DNA of 64,000 nucleotides from Przewalskia tangutica (taxonomy: Eukaryota > Streptophyta > Magnoliopsida > Solanales > Solanaceae), in the NCBI GenBank assembly GCA_029844215.1, contig CM056726.1, positions 34,093,001 to 34,157,000 of the forward strand. The letters run 5' to 3'. The notes under the pieces were generated by a model. The model was not told the DNA's origin, made no database searches, and saw only the letters and a program-made list of their open reading frames with translations. Of this stretch, positions 44,701-54,162 are shown piece after piece; positions within the stretch are counted from its first letter, which is position 1; the number at the start of each line of letters is the position of its first letter. The translations under genes and the position numbers were made by a program.

Positions 44701-45198
44701 AAACTTTGCTCGATGGATGATCCTCAAGCTAGTTGTCAACTTCACTCCCAAATGAATAAATTAAATTAAATATTTAGTAGACAATGTAGAGAGAATGAGA
44801 GATAGATTGGAGATTATTAGAGAGATTGTATGAAGATTTGTGAGAAAGAATGAAGAGAAAATGAGGTATTTATAGTTGGAAAAATTGGATTAAAGTGTAA
44901 ATATAATAACTTAGAGGTTAAAAATAAATATTAAGGGGTAGGGGAGGGGAATTTGGCTGTTGCACAATGGCCAAATTGGGCAATTAGCCATTGTGCAACG
45001 GGTGGGAAGGGCCGGGGTCGGGTCGGGGCGGGGCGGGGCTGAGTTTGGGTCGGGATGGACGAAAATTCTCAACCCCGTACCGATACCGTTATCGAATATT
45101 GGTATCCGATACCGGTACAGGGTCAGGCAGAGTCGAGGTGGGGTGGGGTCGGGGCAAGGTCGATTCTGGGTCGGGTAGCCCCACCTCATTGGACAGTC
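41790..45198 (-). mobile_element. Degenerate hAT transposon inserted in element H
   Basis: G+C-rich ends are imperfect inverted repeats: gactggccaacggggcgggg at 41790 against gactgtccaatgaggtgggg read from 45198 on the minus strand (about 16 of 21 match). An 8-bp TSD could not be recognised. Between them are a BED-type zinc finger and the hAT C-terminal dimerisation region on the minus strand. The copia RNase H frame ends at the right boundary and the copia 3' remnant resumes at the left one. Confidence 0.72.
42153..44542 (-). pseudogene. hAT-family transposase
   Basis: Minus strand. The N-terminal ORF at 44228-44542 is basic then acidic, with a repeated LDDTPTN. A BED zinc finger at about 44075-44215 reads ENQIARCHICKNIYKFKVGK and HLNIFHKAMW, split by a stop. 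The catalytic middle (43000-44000) is recognisable only in patches and full of stops. Positions 42522-43025 are a low-conservation region. The C-terminal hATC dimerisation domain at 42153-42506 reads ARDVLNIQASSTTFESVFSA and IAVLFRDWIG. Function in life would be cut-and-paste transposition; this copy is dead. Confidence 0.8.
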
Positions 45199-45199
45199 T

Positions 45200-45895
45200 T
45201 AGCTGATACTGTCTCTAAAATTTTCAAAAAGGATCGAGGGAAGACCCTTTGTAAAGATGTCTGCATTTTGGTATCTGGACGGACATGGCAGACGCGTACT
45301 TATCCTTTAGCTACCTTTTCTCGAACAAAGTGAATATCCATTTCTATATGTTTAGTGCGTTGGTGCTGAACGGGATTACCAAAAAGGTAGATGTCACTTA
45401 TAATCGGGGCGGATCCAATTCATTGGCAAATGCAAAATCTATCGTTTTAACACTCATAAAAAAAAACTTGTCAAAATGCACCAAGGTAGCTTTCTGAATA
45501 GGACAATGGAGCTCTAAAAGAAGATTGTGTAACCAACATGACTCAGAAAACATATTGGTTACCCCTCGATACTCGGCATCTACACTGGAATATCATAGCG
45601 TGGATTGAAGCTTGGCAGACTATGAGACCAAGTTATTACCTAAAAATATAAAATAGCCAGACGTAGACCGTCTGGTATCTGGACAACCACCCCAATCAGC
45701 ATCTGTATAGGAGACAAGTGTAGACGTCGACGAAGGATACAAAATGCAAGCCATAATCAAGTGTTCCATGAATGTACCTAAGAATGCGTTTAAGCACATT
45801 CATATGTTCAATCCTGAGATCATGCATAAACAAACACACATGTTGTACTGCATATGTAATATCAGGTCGCGTGAACGTAAGATACTGAAGGGCGC
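45200..45895 (-). pseudogene. Element H RNase H
   Basis: Minus strand, several frames: SYTDADWGGCPDTRRSTSGY (first catalytic Asp, near 45680), VDAEYRGVTNMFSESCWL (near 45580) and a C-terminal NIKWIFTLFEK-type remnant of the usual TKHIDIDIHFVREKV motif near 45340. It ends at the hAT boundary. Confidence 0.8.
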
Positions 45896-46790
45896 CTATA
45901 AGACTACAATATCGATCGGATCCTCATAGGGAGAGCCAGCTGCAGCACCCAACTTGGGTTTAGTATCAACTGAAGTAGAAGTGGACTTACAGGATGACAT
46001 CTCAGCCCTCTCATTGATCTCAGCTACATACTTCCTCTGTGATAAGAACAGTCCACATGCGTAACGAGTGACAGCTATCCCCAAAAAATAACTCAATGGC
46101 CCCATGTCTTTCATGGCAAACTCAGAACTGAGCATTGTCATAATAGAATTTAGCAAAGCATCAGAAGAGGCAGTCAATATAATATCATCCACATATAACA
46201 GAATATAAGCCATGGTAGAACTCATAAGGTATATGAATAATGAATTATCAGACCTGCTGTGAGAGAACTCAATAGTCGAAACATAGTCAGCAAGCCTCTT
46301 ATACCAAGCTTGTGGAGACTTTTTAAACTCATACAAGGACTTCTTCAACAAACAGACATGATGAGGATATCGAGTATCTCTAAACCCCAAGGCTGATGCA
46401 TATAGACTATCTCCTTGAAATCACCATGTAGGAATGCATTTTTCACGTCTAGCTGACGAATGGGCCATGATTTCGACAGAGCCAAGCCGAGCACAGTGCG
46501 AATGGTAGTCGGCTTGACCACCGAGCTAAATGTCTCACCACAATCTACACCAACCTGCTGAGTCTTACAATCACATACAAGTCGAGCCTTATGTCTTGCA
46601 AAAGAACCGTCAGAATTATCCTTATGTGAAAAAATCCACACAGATCGAATAATATTAATACCAGATGGACGGGGCACCAACTCACACATCTTATTATCAA
46701 TAAGAGCATTATATTCATCGGTCATGACAATTTTCCAATTAGGGTTATTTAGGGCAGACACAGAATTACGGGGTAAGGGAGACTTAAGAA
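45896..46790 (-). pseudogene. Element H reverse transcriptase
   Basis: Minus strand, two frames. 46345-46761 has NPNWKIVMTDEYNALIDNKM, ARLVCDCKTQQVGVDCGETF and WPIRQLDVKNAFLHGDFKEI. 45896-46390 has LLKKSLYEFKKSPQAWYKRL and the catalytic ILLYVDDIILTASSD (YVDD), then LSSEFAMKDMGPLSYFLGI. The type resembles the Ale/Retrofit lineage, but the lineage call is tentative. Confidence 0.85.
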
Positions 46791-46849
46791 CATTATAATT
46801 TAAATTAAAATGTCTTTTTGGTTTAACAATACACTGTTGACTGCGAGTG

Positions 46850-48160
46850 ATTGGACCATGACTTGGGGCTGGATGGTGTGAATTTTATGAATTTTCGGGA
46901 GACGGATGGATCGCCAACAGCGATGGACTCTTGGCCGAATTTCGAAATTACCGTCGAATGCGGCGTTCAGGGTCGCGCGCTACCGATGAACAGCGCTCTC
47001 TGGAATTTTGGCACCGCGCGAGCTCGGCGGTCGCCATACCGACGACAGGATTAAATCACCACATCTTTGGAAAAGCAGCCGCGCGCCTCACTGGTCGCGG
47101 CCGCGACTTATTTTGCGGCAACTTTGAAAAATGACGAAAAATATATGGGGAGATATCATCATCCAAAAAATCATACGAACTAGGCATAAGTTGTTTTACT
47201 TTAGAAAAGGGAAATTGGGACTCATCAAAGATAACATGTCGACTAATGATGATTCGTTTAGAGTATAATTCAAAGCATTTATAACCACGGTGATTTGACG
47301 GATAACCCAAAAACACACAAGGGGTAGAACATGCCTGAAGTTTATTGATTGTGGTGGATGGAAACAGTGGATAACATAAATATCCAAAGACCCTAAGATG
47401 AGAATACGAATGAGTCTTATTGTATAAAACTTGAAGGGGGGATGAATATGTCAAACCTTTAGAGGGAAGAATATTAAGTAGATCAGTAGTCATTTGTAAC
47501 GCATGATGCCAAAACAATGGATGGATGGAAGAATGAACCAATAAAGTGCGGATAATGTTATTAATGGTACGAATTTTTTGTTCATCTTTTCCCATTTTGT
47601 GAAGACGTATGAGGACAAGAAAAACGAAAATTTATCCAATTTTGAGCACAAAACTCCCTAAACTCCCCATTGTCATACTCTTTACCATTATCACATTGGA
47701 TGTTCTTTATTTCTCATTCGAATTGGGTTCTTATGAAAGCTCTAAATTTTACGAAGATGGAAAAAACTTGTGATTTTTCGCAATTGAAAATGTCTATAAA
47801 AATTTAGAGTAATTATCCAAGAATAAACGATAATATCGATGACCCATAGAACTGAGAATCGGAGATGTCCATAAATCGCTATGAATAATGTTAAATGACA
47901 TTGAAGTATTAGAATTCGAAGCTACAAATGGTAACTTAATAATATTTCCTAAAGCACATGATTGACAAAGTGGAGTACTACGCGTACCCTTACATGAAAT
48001 AAACTTATGTCTATCTAAAGAAGATAAAATAGACGACCCCAATTGACCTAGACGAGCATGCCACAGGAAGGAGCAAGAGCTACAAAAGTGGAAGGCATGG
48101 CTTGACGCGAGATGTTGAGACTTGGTGTGACTGGATAAAGGTCCCCCCCCCCCCTATTGT
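46850..48160 (-). pseudogene. Element H integrase
   Basis: Minus strand. The HHCC finger is near 47960-48070 (CQSCALGNIIKLPF). The core has SFNIIHSDLWTSPILSSMGH, IQCDNGKEYDN (second Asp, near 47690) and WHHALQMTTDLLNILPSKGL, and the C-terminal part FGYLCYPLF and CVFLGYPSNHRGYKCF at 47200-47400. Stops interrupt the core at about 47640-47810. A G+C-rich unrelated stretch at about 46960-47110 (ccgcgcgcc, gcggccgcga) interrupts the linker before RT. Confidence 0.82.
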
Positions 48161-48480
48161 CACACCTCATGAGAGGACTCCCCGTCTGGAAATCCTTCAC
48201 AGAAAATCCAAACAGATCAAAATCAATAGAAACTCAATTATCAATAGTGAATTTACGGACAAACACCAAATTTTTAATCAATTTTGGGGCATAAAGGGTA
48301 TTTTCAGGACGAGTGGTGGATGAGGAGGGGACAAAGTTTTATTACCATAACCCTTAATTAAAACAGAACTGCCATTACCAATAATTATACCACGATTACT
48401 GCTCAAATTGGAATAAGACGAGAAAGTACCTTGGTCGGATGTCATGTGGGTAGTTGTACCTGTGTCCATGTATCAATTAG
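48160..48480 (-). pseudogene. Element H aspartic protease
   Basis: Minus strand: MDTGTTTHMTSDQGTFSSYS (active-site DTG, near 48460), IIIGNGSSVLIKGYGNKTL and NTLYAPKLIKNLVSVRKF. A C10 run at 48147-48156 and a frameshift lie at its end. Confidence 0.8.
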
Positions 48481-48499
48481 GGTCCGATTGAGTCAAGTC

Positions 48500-49590
48500 A
48501 AGCGTGTGCATTATTGCTTCAATGTCGGTCTGAGTGGGGCCCATTGCGTGGTGGGCCTGAAGGGGGCGAGGTCCAAGTATCCCGATCGCTGGTCGCCATG
48601 TTCGGTCCGAACCCCGAGTCGACACGAGAAAGTTGGGTCGCGGCGCTTGCATGGGCTGAGACTGCGGCGCCGCGGCGCTATATTGCTGAGCCGCGGTGGT
48701 GTGCGGCGTAGGGACACACTGCCACTTTCCAGGGGCCCACTGTGGGCCCCAGAACTGCTGTTGCTACTGACGGTTGCCCCCGTTATTGCCGCCGCGATTC
48801 TTGCCATTATTCTTCCGATTTTGGCCCTTCTTACCACCACCGTTGTTGTGATTTTGGGTCACGTTGGCTGGATTGAAAGGGTAAAAATTTGAAGCAGTCA
48901 TCATAACGACGGGGCTAGCCCCGATAGATGCCTTTTTAGCCAAACCTGCTTCCTCCAAAGTGAGCATGGAGCGGGCTTGATAGAACTAAGGTAGGGGTTA
49001 CTTTGACGAATAACCGAAGCAACCCCGGTATAGGCTTCGGACAGACCGGAAACCATCTGAAGGACAAGACGACTATTAGTAAAAGGACCACCCATGTTGC
49101 GAAGCTGATCTGCCAAGTCTTTGAGGCGTTTACAATAAGAAGAAACGTTAGGAAAATTCGCCATAGCAACTTGGGAAAATTCCTGCTCAAGGATAACAAT
49201 TCGAGAATGATTGTTATCTTGGAAGATATAATGCAATCGATCCCACGCCGCCATAGTTGTGGAGTTGGGTTTCATAATAGTCTGTAAAAGATCCAAAGAT
49301 ATAGTGGCATAAATCCATTGGAGAACATTTGCATCAAGCATGACTCATAAGTTTGGATCTGCTTCTTTGGTGGGCACAACCGTTTTAGACGTAGACGCCG
49401 CCGTATCACCCCCCCTTTGGAGGAGTTGGAGGGATGATATGGTAAAGAACTTGATGTGTCATAGTATGAATCTTAAACAATTCCGCCCACGTCCCATATT
49501 GGACGTTTCTAGATCAAGAACAATAGGAAAGAACGCTCTTGATGTTGGAAACTGTGAGGGCATGATGATACGTGTTTTTATCAGTCATGG
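48500..49590 (-). pseudogene. Element H gag
   Basis: Minus strand. Start MTDKNTYHHALTVSNIK at about 49590. Capsid part (UBN2-type) at 48901-49341: LQWIYATISLDLLQTIMKPN, MAAWDRLHYIFQDNNHSRIV and SYCKRLKDLADQLRNMGGPF. An Asn/Gly-rich tail (NNGGGKKGQNRKNNGKNRGG) at 48764-48850 leads to a Gln-rich stretch. No zinc knuckle was found. One frameshift near 49340-49500. Confidence 0.8.
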
Positions 49591-49759
49591 TGAATAAACA
49601 CGAAGATTCGGAGAAGGGAATTTGTGAGAGAGGATTTTTGGAGAAGAAAGGGCCGCGGCTTTGGGCAAAATCCAAGAGGGAGAGGGCCACGGTTTTTGAG
49701 TAAATCCGAGAGGGAGAGAGAGAATTTGAGGAGCAGAAGCAAGGTAAAGAGAACCTAGA

Positions 49760-49771
49760 CTCTTGATACCA
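49760..49771 (-). other. Primer binding site of element H
   Basis: CTCTTGATACCA on plus, TGGTATCAAGAG on the element strand, adjoining the LTR at 49772. Confidence 0.75.
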
Positions 49772-50034
49772 TAAAAGAATTAATCCTCTCATTATTCTTA
49801 TTGATGAAAGACATATATATACAAGTTACAATAGGAGAATCGTATTCCTACTTTACATCTAAAACTTTATTCTATAAGGAGACTAACTATACAATTATGG
49901 TAATATTACAATAGTAATTAAGGTACAAGACTAATTCTAATATATACCAAATATACATAATCCGGAACACTGTTCACGGACAAGGGCCGCGGCGCTATGG
50001 GCTAAGGGCCCTCGGCGCTGGACACTGTTTAACA
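49772..50034 (-). repeat. 5' LTR of copia element H (263 bp)
   Basis: taaaagaattaatcc ... tttaaca. The terminal dinucleotide is TA instead of TG. It contains gggccgcggcgc near 49986, a word absent from the left LTR. Confidence 0.78.
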
Positions 50035-50092
50035 GCGTACAATCCACCCTCCTCAGACCCCACGTTGTGGGATGTTATTGTTGTTATTGGTG
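50035..50092 (+). mobile_element. 3' end of a SINE (Solanaceae TS-type)
   Basis: gcgtac-aatccaccctcctcagaccccac-gttgtggg, then a ttattgttgttattgg tail, resembles the 3' part of the tRNA-derived TS SINE family known from Solanaceae, which ends in TTG repeats. Its 5' part is missing and copia LTR H begins where it should be. It lies in an intron of the IBR5-like gene. Confidence 0.55.
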
Positions 50093-50113
50093 GTACATAT
50101 TTTTTTTCTGCAG

Positions 50114-50176
50114 AACAATGTGAAAAGGAAAGGACAGGGCTCGTGTTGTTGTACATTGTATGTCAGGGAAAAGCAG
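50114..50176 (+). pseudogene. IBR5: IBR5-like phosphatase, catalytic exon (P-loop)
   Basis: Preceded by a good acceptor (tttttttctgcag) and followed by gtaag. The 3' part reads VVVHCMSGKS with the Arg codon split over the intron (AG|G), which completes the PTP signature HC-x5-R. The 5' part reads QCEKER but in another frame, so a small indel lies between them (around 50131-50140). The gene frame is broken even apart from the missing upstream exons. Confidence 0.75.
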
Positions 50177-50501
50177 GTAAGGAGTTTGATTGGTGTAGCA
50201 TAATTTTCCATGGTTTTCTGTTTGTTTGTTGTTTTGGTTTTGTGATGTATCATTTTCTCCGTTCTCTTTGTTCTTCCCTCGAGTTTCCATGAAATAAAGG
50301 TGTACAGTTCAAAGCTTGTGTTATTGTTTTCTGGTGCTACTTAGTTGTATTATTTTGATGCTGAAACGTAGATTTCTTGATTGAGAATGAATGCAGTAAA
50401 CTATTCCATAGAATTGCTTTCAATTGATTGTGCTTGTGAAGATGGCCATTCTGGTTTATCTAAGTATACTTATTAGAACTTTATTGTTCTTTTTTTGACA
50501 G

Positions 50502-50624
50502 GTCACCTGCCATTGTAATTGCTTACCTGATGAAAAATAAAGGATGGAAACTTGCACAAAGCTACCAGTGGGTGAAAGATCGGAAACCCTCTGTCGACAA
50601 TAATCAAGGTTTAGATATACCCTT
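50502..50624 (+). pseudogene. IBR5: IBR5-like phosphatase, following exon
   Basis: Between acceptor tttgacag and donor gtaagc. It reads (R)SPAIVIAYLMKNKGWKLAQS, then YQWVKDRKPSVDN, the helix after the P-loop of dual-specificity phosphatases and very close to plant IBR5. Frame is intact across its 123 bases. The intron between the two exons is 325 bp. No last exon was recognised downstream. Confidence 0.75.
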
Positions 50625-51072
50625 GTAAGCATTTCTTCATTTTACCTTTTATTAATCAGAAAAACTATGATACCAAGCTAGTTGCTCTACTTGGTTATGC
50701 TCTCATGTATCTAGTTTAACATGCTCTGATCTAGATTTCTGTATGCCACTTCTTATGTTTTTTTCTTTAGGGGCAGGGTGGGTGAGATGCTAATTGAACT
50801 ATCATGTAAAAATCGAACTGGAAAGCATTCTGCCCCTTGAAAATATTGTCAGTATAATGTTCACTATGACCGAATGGAGCTTGTTCATTCTAAGTGCAAA
50901 CCAATGCGTTTGCAGTAAGAAGCTTAGAGCAAATACACTAAGTCTGCATGTGCTGCATGTTAATGTCAATCTAGTATCATCAATGAATAAGCACAATAAT
51001 ATAATAATAATTCAATATAACTTGAAATCAACAATAATAAATTCAACAAATCTAAAACACATACTAACTTGA
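50625..51072 (+). other. Remaining intron and downstream sequence of the IBR5-like gene
   Basis: A+T-rich sequence. A possible acceptor (tttttttctttag at about 50770) is followed by ggggcagggtgggtgag, which does not translate to a recognisable IBR5 C-terminus. Nothing else is seen before copia element G. Confidence 0.4.
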
Positions 51073-51713
51073 TGTCGATAGAGGTCTGCAATGCAGTGTC
51101 CTAAAATAAAAATTCGTCGTCACTTGTGTTGTAGTTTTACGGACGTCTGTCTAGAGGATATAACTATCTAAGTGAGAGTTCTAGCACAAGAACTTCACCT
51201 CTAGCGAATTTACTATATGTGTTCTTCAGAAATTGTTTTCAAGAGGAAGAAGAAGAAGCAGCAAGTAATAATCTTAATGATTTTGATTCTCAAATCAGAT
51301 TAGGTTTGTGTATTCTAGATTCTTCAACCAAGTGATCATCACCTTTACAAGGAAGAATTTTCGACCATTGCAGTCCTTCACACCAAAGGTTGTGACTATA
51401 GAGCAGAGTCACAACTTTTGGACTGTTTCCAGAAATGATCGTTGCGCAAGCGTCGCGACTCTTGCCCCAAGGTGTCGTGACCCTAATTCAATTTCGGATT
51501 CCAGTAGCTCACTGTCACTCAGGCGCCGCGGCTAAGCTTCCCAGCGCCGCGACCCTTACGACGGGAATTTCCGGGAATTTTTTTCTCGGCTTACTAGACG
51601 TGAGGCGCCGCGGCCCTAGTCCCAGGCGCCGCAGAGCTTCGACAAAATTTCCGAGGCCTTATTTTGATCACTTGTTTCTTCTTATATCTTCTTATCCCAT
51701 ACAAGTTCCAACA
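51073..51713 (-). repeat. 3' LTR of copia element G (approximate left edge)
   Basis: On the element strand it begins TGTTGGAACTTGTATGGG, after a PPT-like CCAAATGTGGGGTAT. It contains several caggcgccgcgg-type G+C-rich words at 51515-51650. The left edge near 51073 (tgtcgatagagg) is a guess, because the other LTR is outside the window. Confidence 0.6.
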
Positions 51714-52277
51714 ATACCCCACATTTGGATAGAAAATAAGATAATAAGGAACTTTTCTTTATTTCTGAACAACGCGATATGACATGCACCAGAAAAGATG
51801 TCTTTTGGACTTGAACCGTTCGCAGTGAATACTTATCGGATCTACTTTGTGAAATAGTGGATGTATGTCTTGAATTTTTCACATTTTATAGTAAACCAAG
51901 ACAACAAGTATCACACATATCATATAAACATATTTCAATTCTTACGGTTGTGTTCATTTCGGTCGTGAACAACTCTTTCTTCGTGAGATTTTCTAGAGAA
52001 CGTAGACATATCAGTTCTCCCAGATGCGACCCCACATCAATCTCATATAGGTAATACTAAAAAAGAATAGTCTATACTATCCCACCATAAAGGCTTTTAG
52101 TATTATTAAGAATAATATTCATCCCTTAATCGTCAACGGATTAACACATTTAGTACACCATAGGTATGAGCATATGTGTGTTTTATGCTCATTGAGTCTT
52201 CCCCAACCAGTTTTCCTATTGAACCTAAATCATGGGATCTCCAATTATGATAGGTTAGGTTTTCGCTAGTTAACGAC
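51714..52277 (-). other. Element G 3' untranslated region and polypurine tract
   Basis: Non-coding stretch between the RNase H stop and the LTR; includes ggttggggaagactcaatga (element strand) near 52190-52210. Confidence 0.6.
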
Positions 52278-53216
52278 TCATTGTGTTGGCTTTAAGCCCA
52301 TTCCCCTCGATGTAAATACGACTTGCTCTCTGTTAAGTCCTTTTGTCAAAGGATCCGCTATATTGTCCTTTGATTTTACATAATCAATGGAGATAATTCT
52401 ATTCTTCAGCAAGCTTCGTATTGTATTATGACGTCGCCTTATATGTCTCGACTTGCCATTGTATATTTGATTTTTTTCCCTCGTCAGGGCAGTCATACTA
52501 TCATAATGTACGCAAATGGCTGTCACATGCTTTTTCCATAACGGAATACCTTCTAGGAAGTTTCTGAGTCATTCTGCCTCTTCGGCAACTTTGTCCAAGG
52601 CTACAAACTCTGCTTCCATAATTGATCGCGTATTTACCGTTTGTTTTGATGATTTCCAAGATATCGATGCTCCACCAAGTGTAAATACATAATCACTTGT
52701 GGACTTACTTTCTGACTGGTTGGAAATCCAATTAGCATCACAAGATCCTTCTAACACAGAAGGATATTTTGTATAATGCAATTCATAGTTCATTGTATGC
52801 TTTAGATATCAGTGTGCTCTTATTAGTGTAAACCAATGATCTTTTCCAGGATTATGTGAGTATCGACTAAGTCGACTCACTGTATATGATAAGTCCGATC
52901 TCGTACAATTCATTATGTACATCAAGCTTCCAAGAACTTGTGTATACTTCAATTGTGACACACTTTCACCTTGATTCTTCTTAAGGTGACTAGCGGGATC
53001 AAATGGGGTAACAACCAGTTGATCGTCATAGTGTCCAAATTTTCTAAGGATATTTTCAACATAATGGGATTGAGTTAAGATGTAACCATCAGAACTCTTT
53101 TGAATTCTAATATCAAGAATGGCATCCGCTATTCTCATATCTTTCATATCGAAAGCGGCATGCAACATTTTCTTAGTTTGGTTAATTACATCTTTATTTG
53201 TTCCCATAATTAGCAT
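52278..53216 (-). pseudogene. Element G reverse transcriptase C-terminus and RNase H
   Basis: Minus strand: CLYVDDMLIMGTNKDVINQT (catalytic YVDD, at about 53210-53235), FDMKDMRIADAILDIRIQKS, VTPFDPASHLKKNQGESVSQ, YTQVLGSLMYIMNCTRSDLS, then RNase H GSCDANWISNQSESKSTSDY, MEAEFVALDKVAEEAE and DYVKSKDNIADPLTKGLNRE. Stops at about 52568 and 52806. In LGIRIQKS-type relatives a Gly replaces the Asp of LDIRI. Confidence 0.88.
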
Positions 53217-54157
53217 ATCATCAACATATAAGCATATAATGACACATGCAGTCTTACATTCTCTAATGTTGACACATTTATCACATTCATTTATTTGAAA
53301 ATCATTTGATAATAATGTATTATCAAACTTTTCATGTCATTATTTTGGAGCTTGTTTAAGGCCGTGTAAAGATTTAATCAATTTACAAACCTTCTTTTCT
53401 TGACCTTTCATAACAAACCCTTCGGGTTGTTCCATATAAATTTCTTCATCTAATTCACCATTTAAAAACACGGGTTTCACATTCATTTGGTGTATTTTCA
53501 AATTGTGAATAGTCGTTATAGCAATTAACGTCCTTATCGACGTAATTCTCGTTACTAGTGAGTAAGTATCCTATACCTTCCTTTTGACGAAACCTTTTGG
53601 CTACTATACGAGCTTTGTATTTTCTATAGTACCATCAGGCCTCAATTTCCGTTTGAAAATCTATTTATGGCTTATTGGTTTTTGTCCTGTAGGAAGATCA
53701 ACCAATATTCATGTATTATTTTGCACAATGGATTCTACCTCACTTTGGATAGTCTCCTTCCAATAAGGTGCTTCGGATGATTCCATAGCATCACTGTATG
53801 TTTGAGGTTCTCCTTCAACGGAAAAGGTCATGAAATATGGTCCAAAATCTTTGGCAGTTTTCACATGTTTACTTTTCCTTAGTTCAGAATTTTCTTCTAG
53901 AACAGGAGAAGTAAGATTATCATCACTTTGTGTGTTTTGGTTTGACTCATCTTGAGGCAGTATTCTTTTCTTATGATTAAGAACACTTTTATCCTTGTTT
54001 TTATAAGGAAAACTATCCTCAAAAAATTCTGCTTCCGCAGATTCCATAAATGTGTTTTTGTGAATACCTTCAACATCGGAGTGATACACCAAAAACTTAC
54101 ATGCTGCACTATTATTGGCAGGGCCAATATATATGCAATCCACTATTTTTGGTCCAA
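53217..54157 (-). pseudogene. Element G integrase C-terminus, linker and RT N-terminus
   Basis: Minus strand. 53709-54143: DCIYIGPANNSAACKFLVYH, then an Asp/Glu/Lys-rich linker and APYWKETIQSEVESIVQNNT. About 53230-53700: KPVFLNGELDEEIYMEQPEG and KKVCKLIKSLHGLKQAP, with stops. It is cut at 54158 by element F. Confidence 0.85.
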
Positions 54158-54162
54158 GTTTA
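54158..54162. repeat. Left target-site duplication of element F (gttta)
   Basis: Partner at 63898-63902 reads attta (four of five match). Confidence 0.6.

Larger units (their letters stand above)
41402..50034 (-). mobile_element. Element H: Ty1/copia retrotransposon, degenerate, with hAT insertion, probably chimeric
   Basis: Minus strand: LTR 49772-50034, primer site 49760-49771, gag, protease, integrase, RT, RNase H (copia order) to about 45200, hAT insertion, short 3' remnant 41748-41789, LTR 41402-41747. The two LTRs share start and end words, but many differences and unequal lengths (346 and 263 bp) separate them. The flanking bases do not match as a TSD. Left flank is IBR5 exon 1, right flank is a SINE. 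Confidence 0.82.

Noticed and set aside
44911..45333. Gly/Arg-rich ORFs on both strands
   Set aside because: Translations of the G+C-rich terminal region of the hAT element and the copia RNase H end.
48431..48892. 153-codon plus-strand ORF
   Set aside because: It is the reverse of the copia H gag and protease region, which has clear family motifs on minus.
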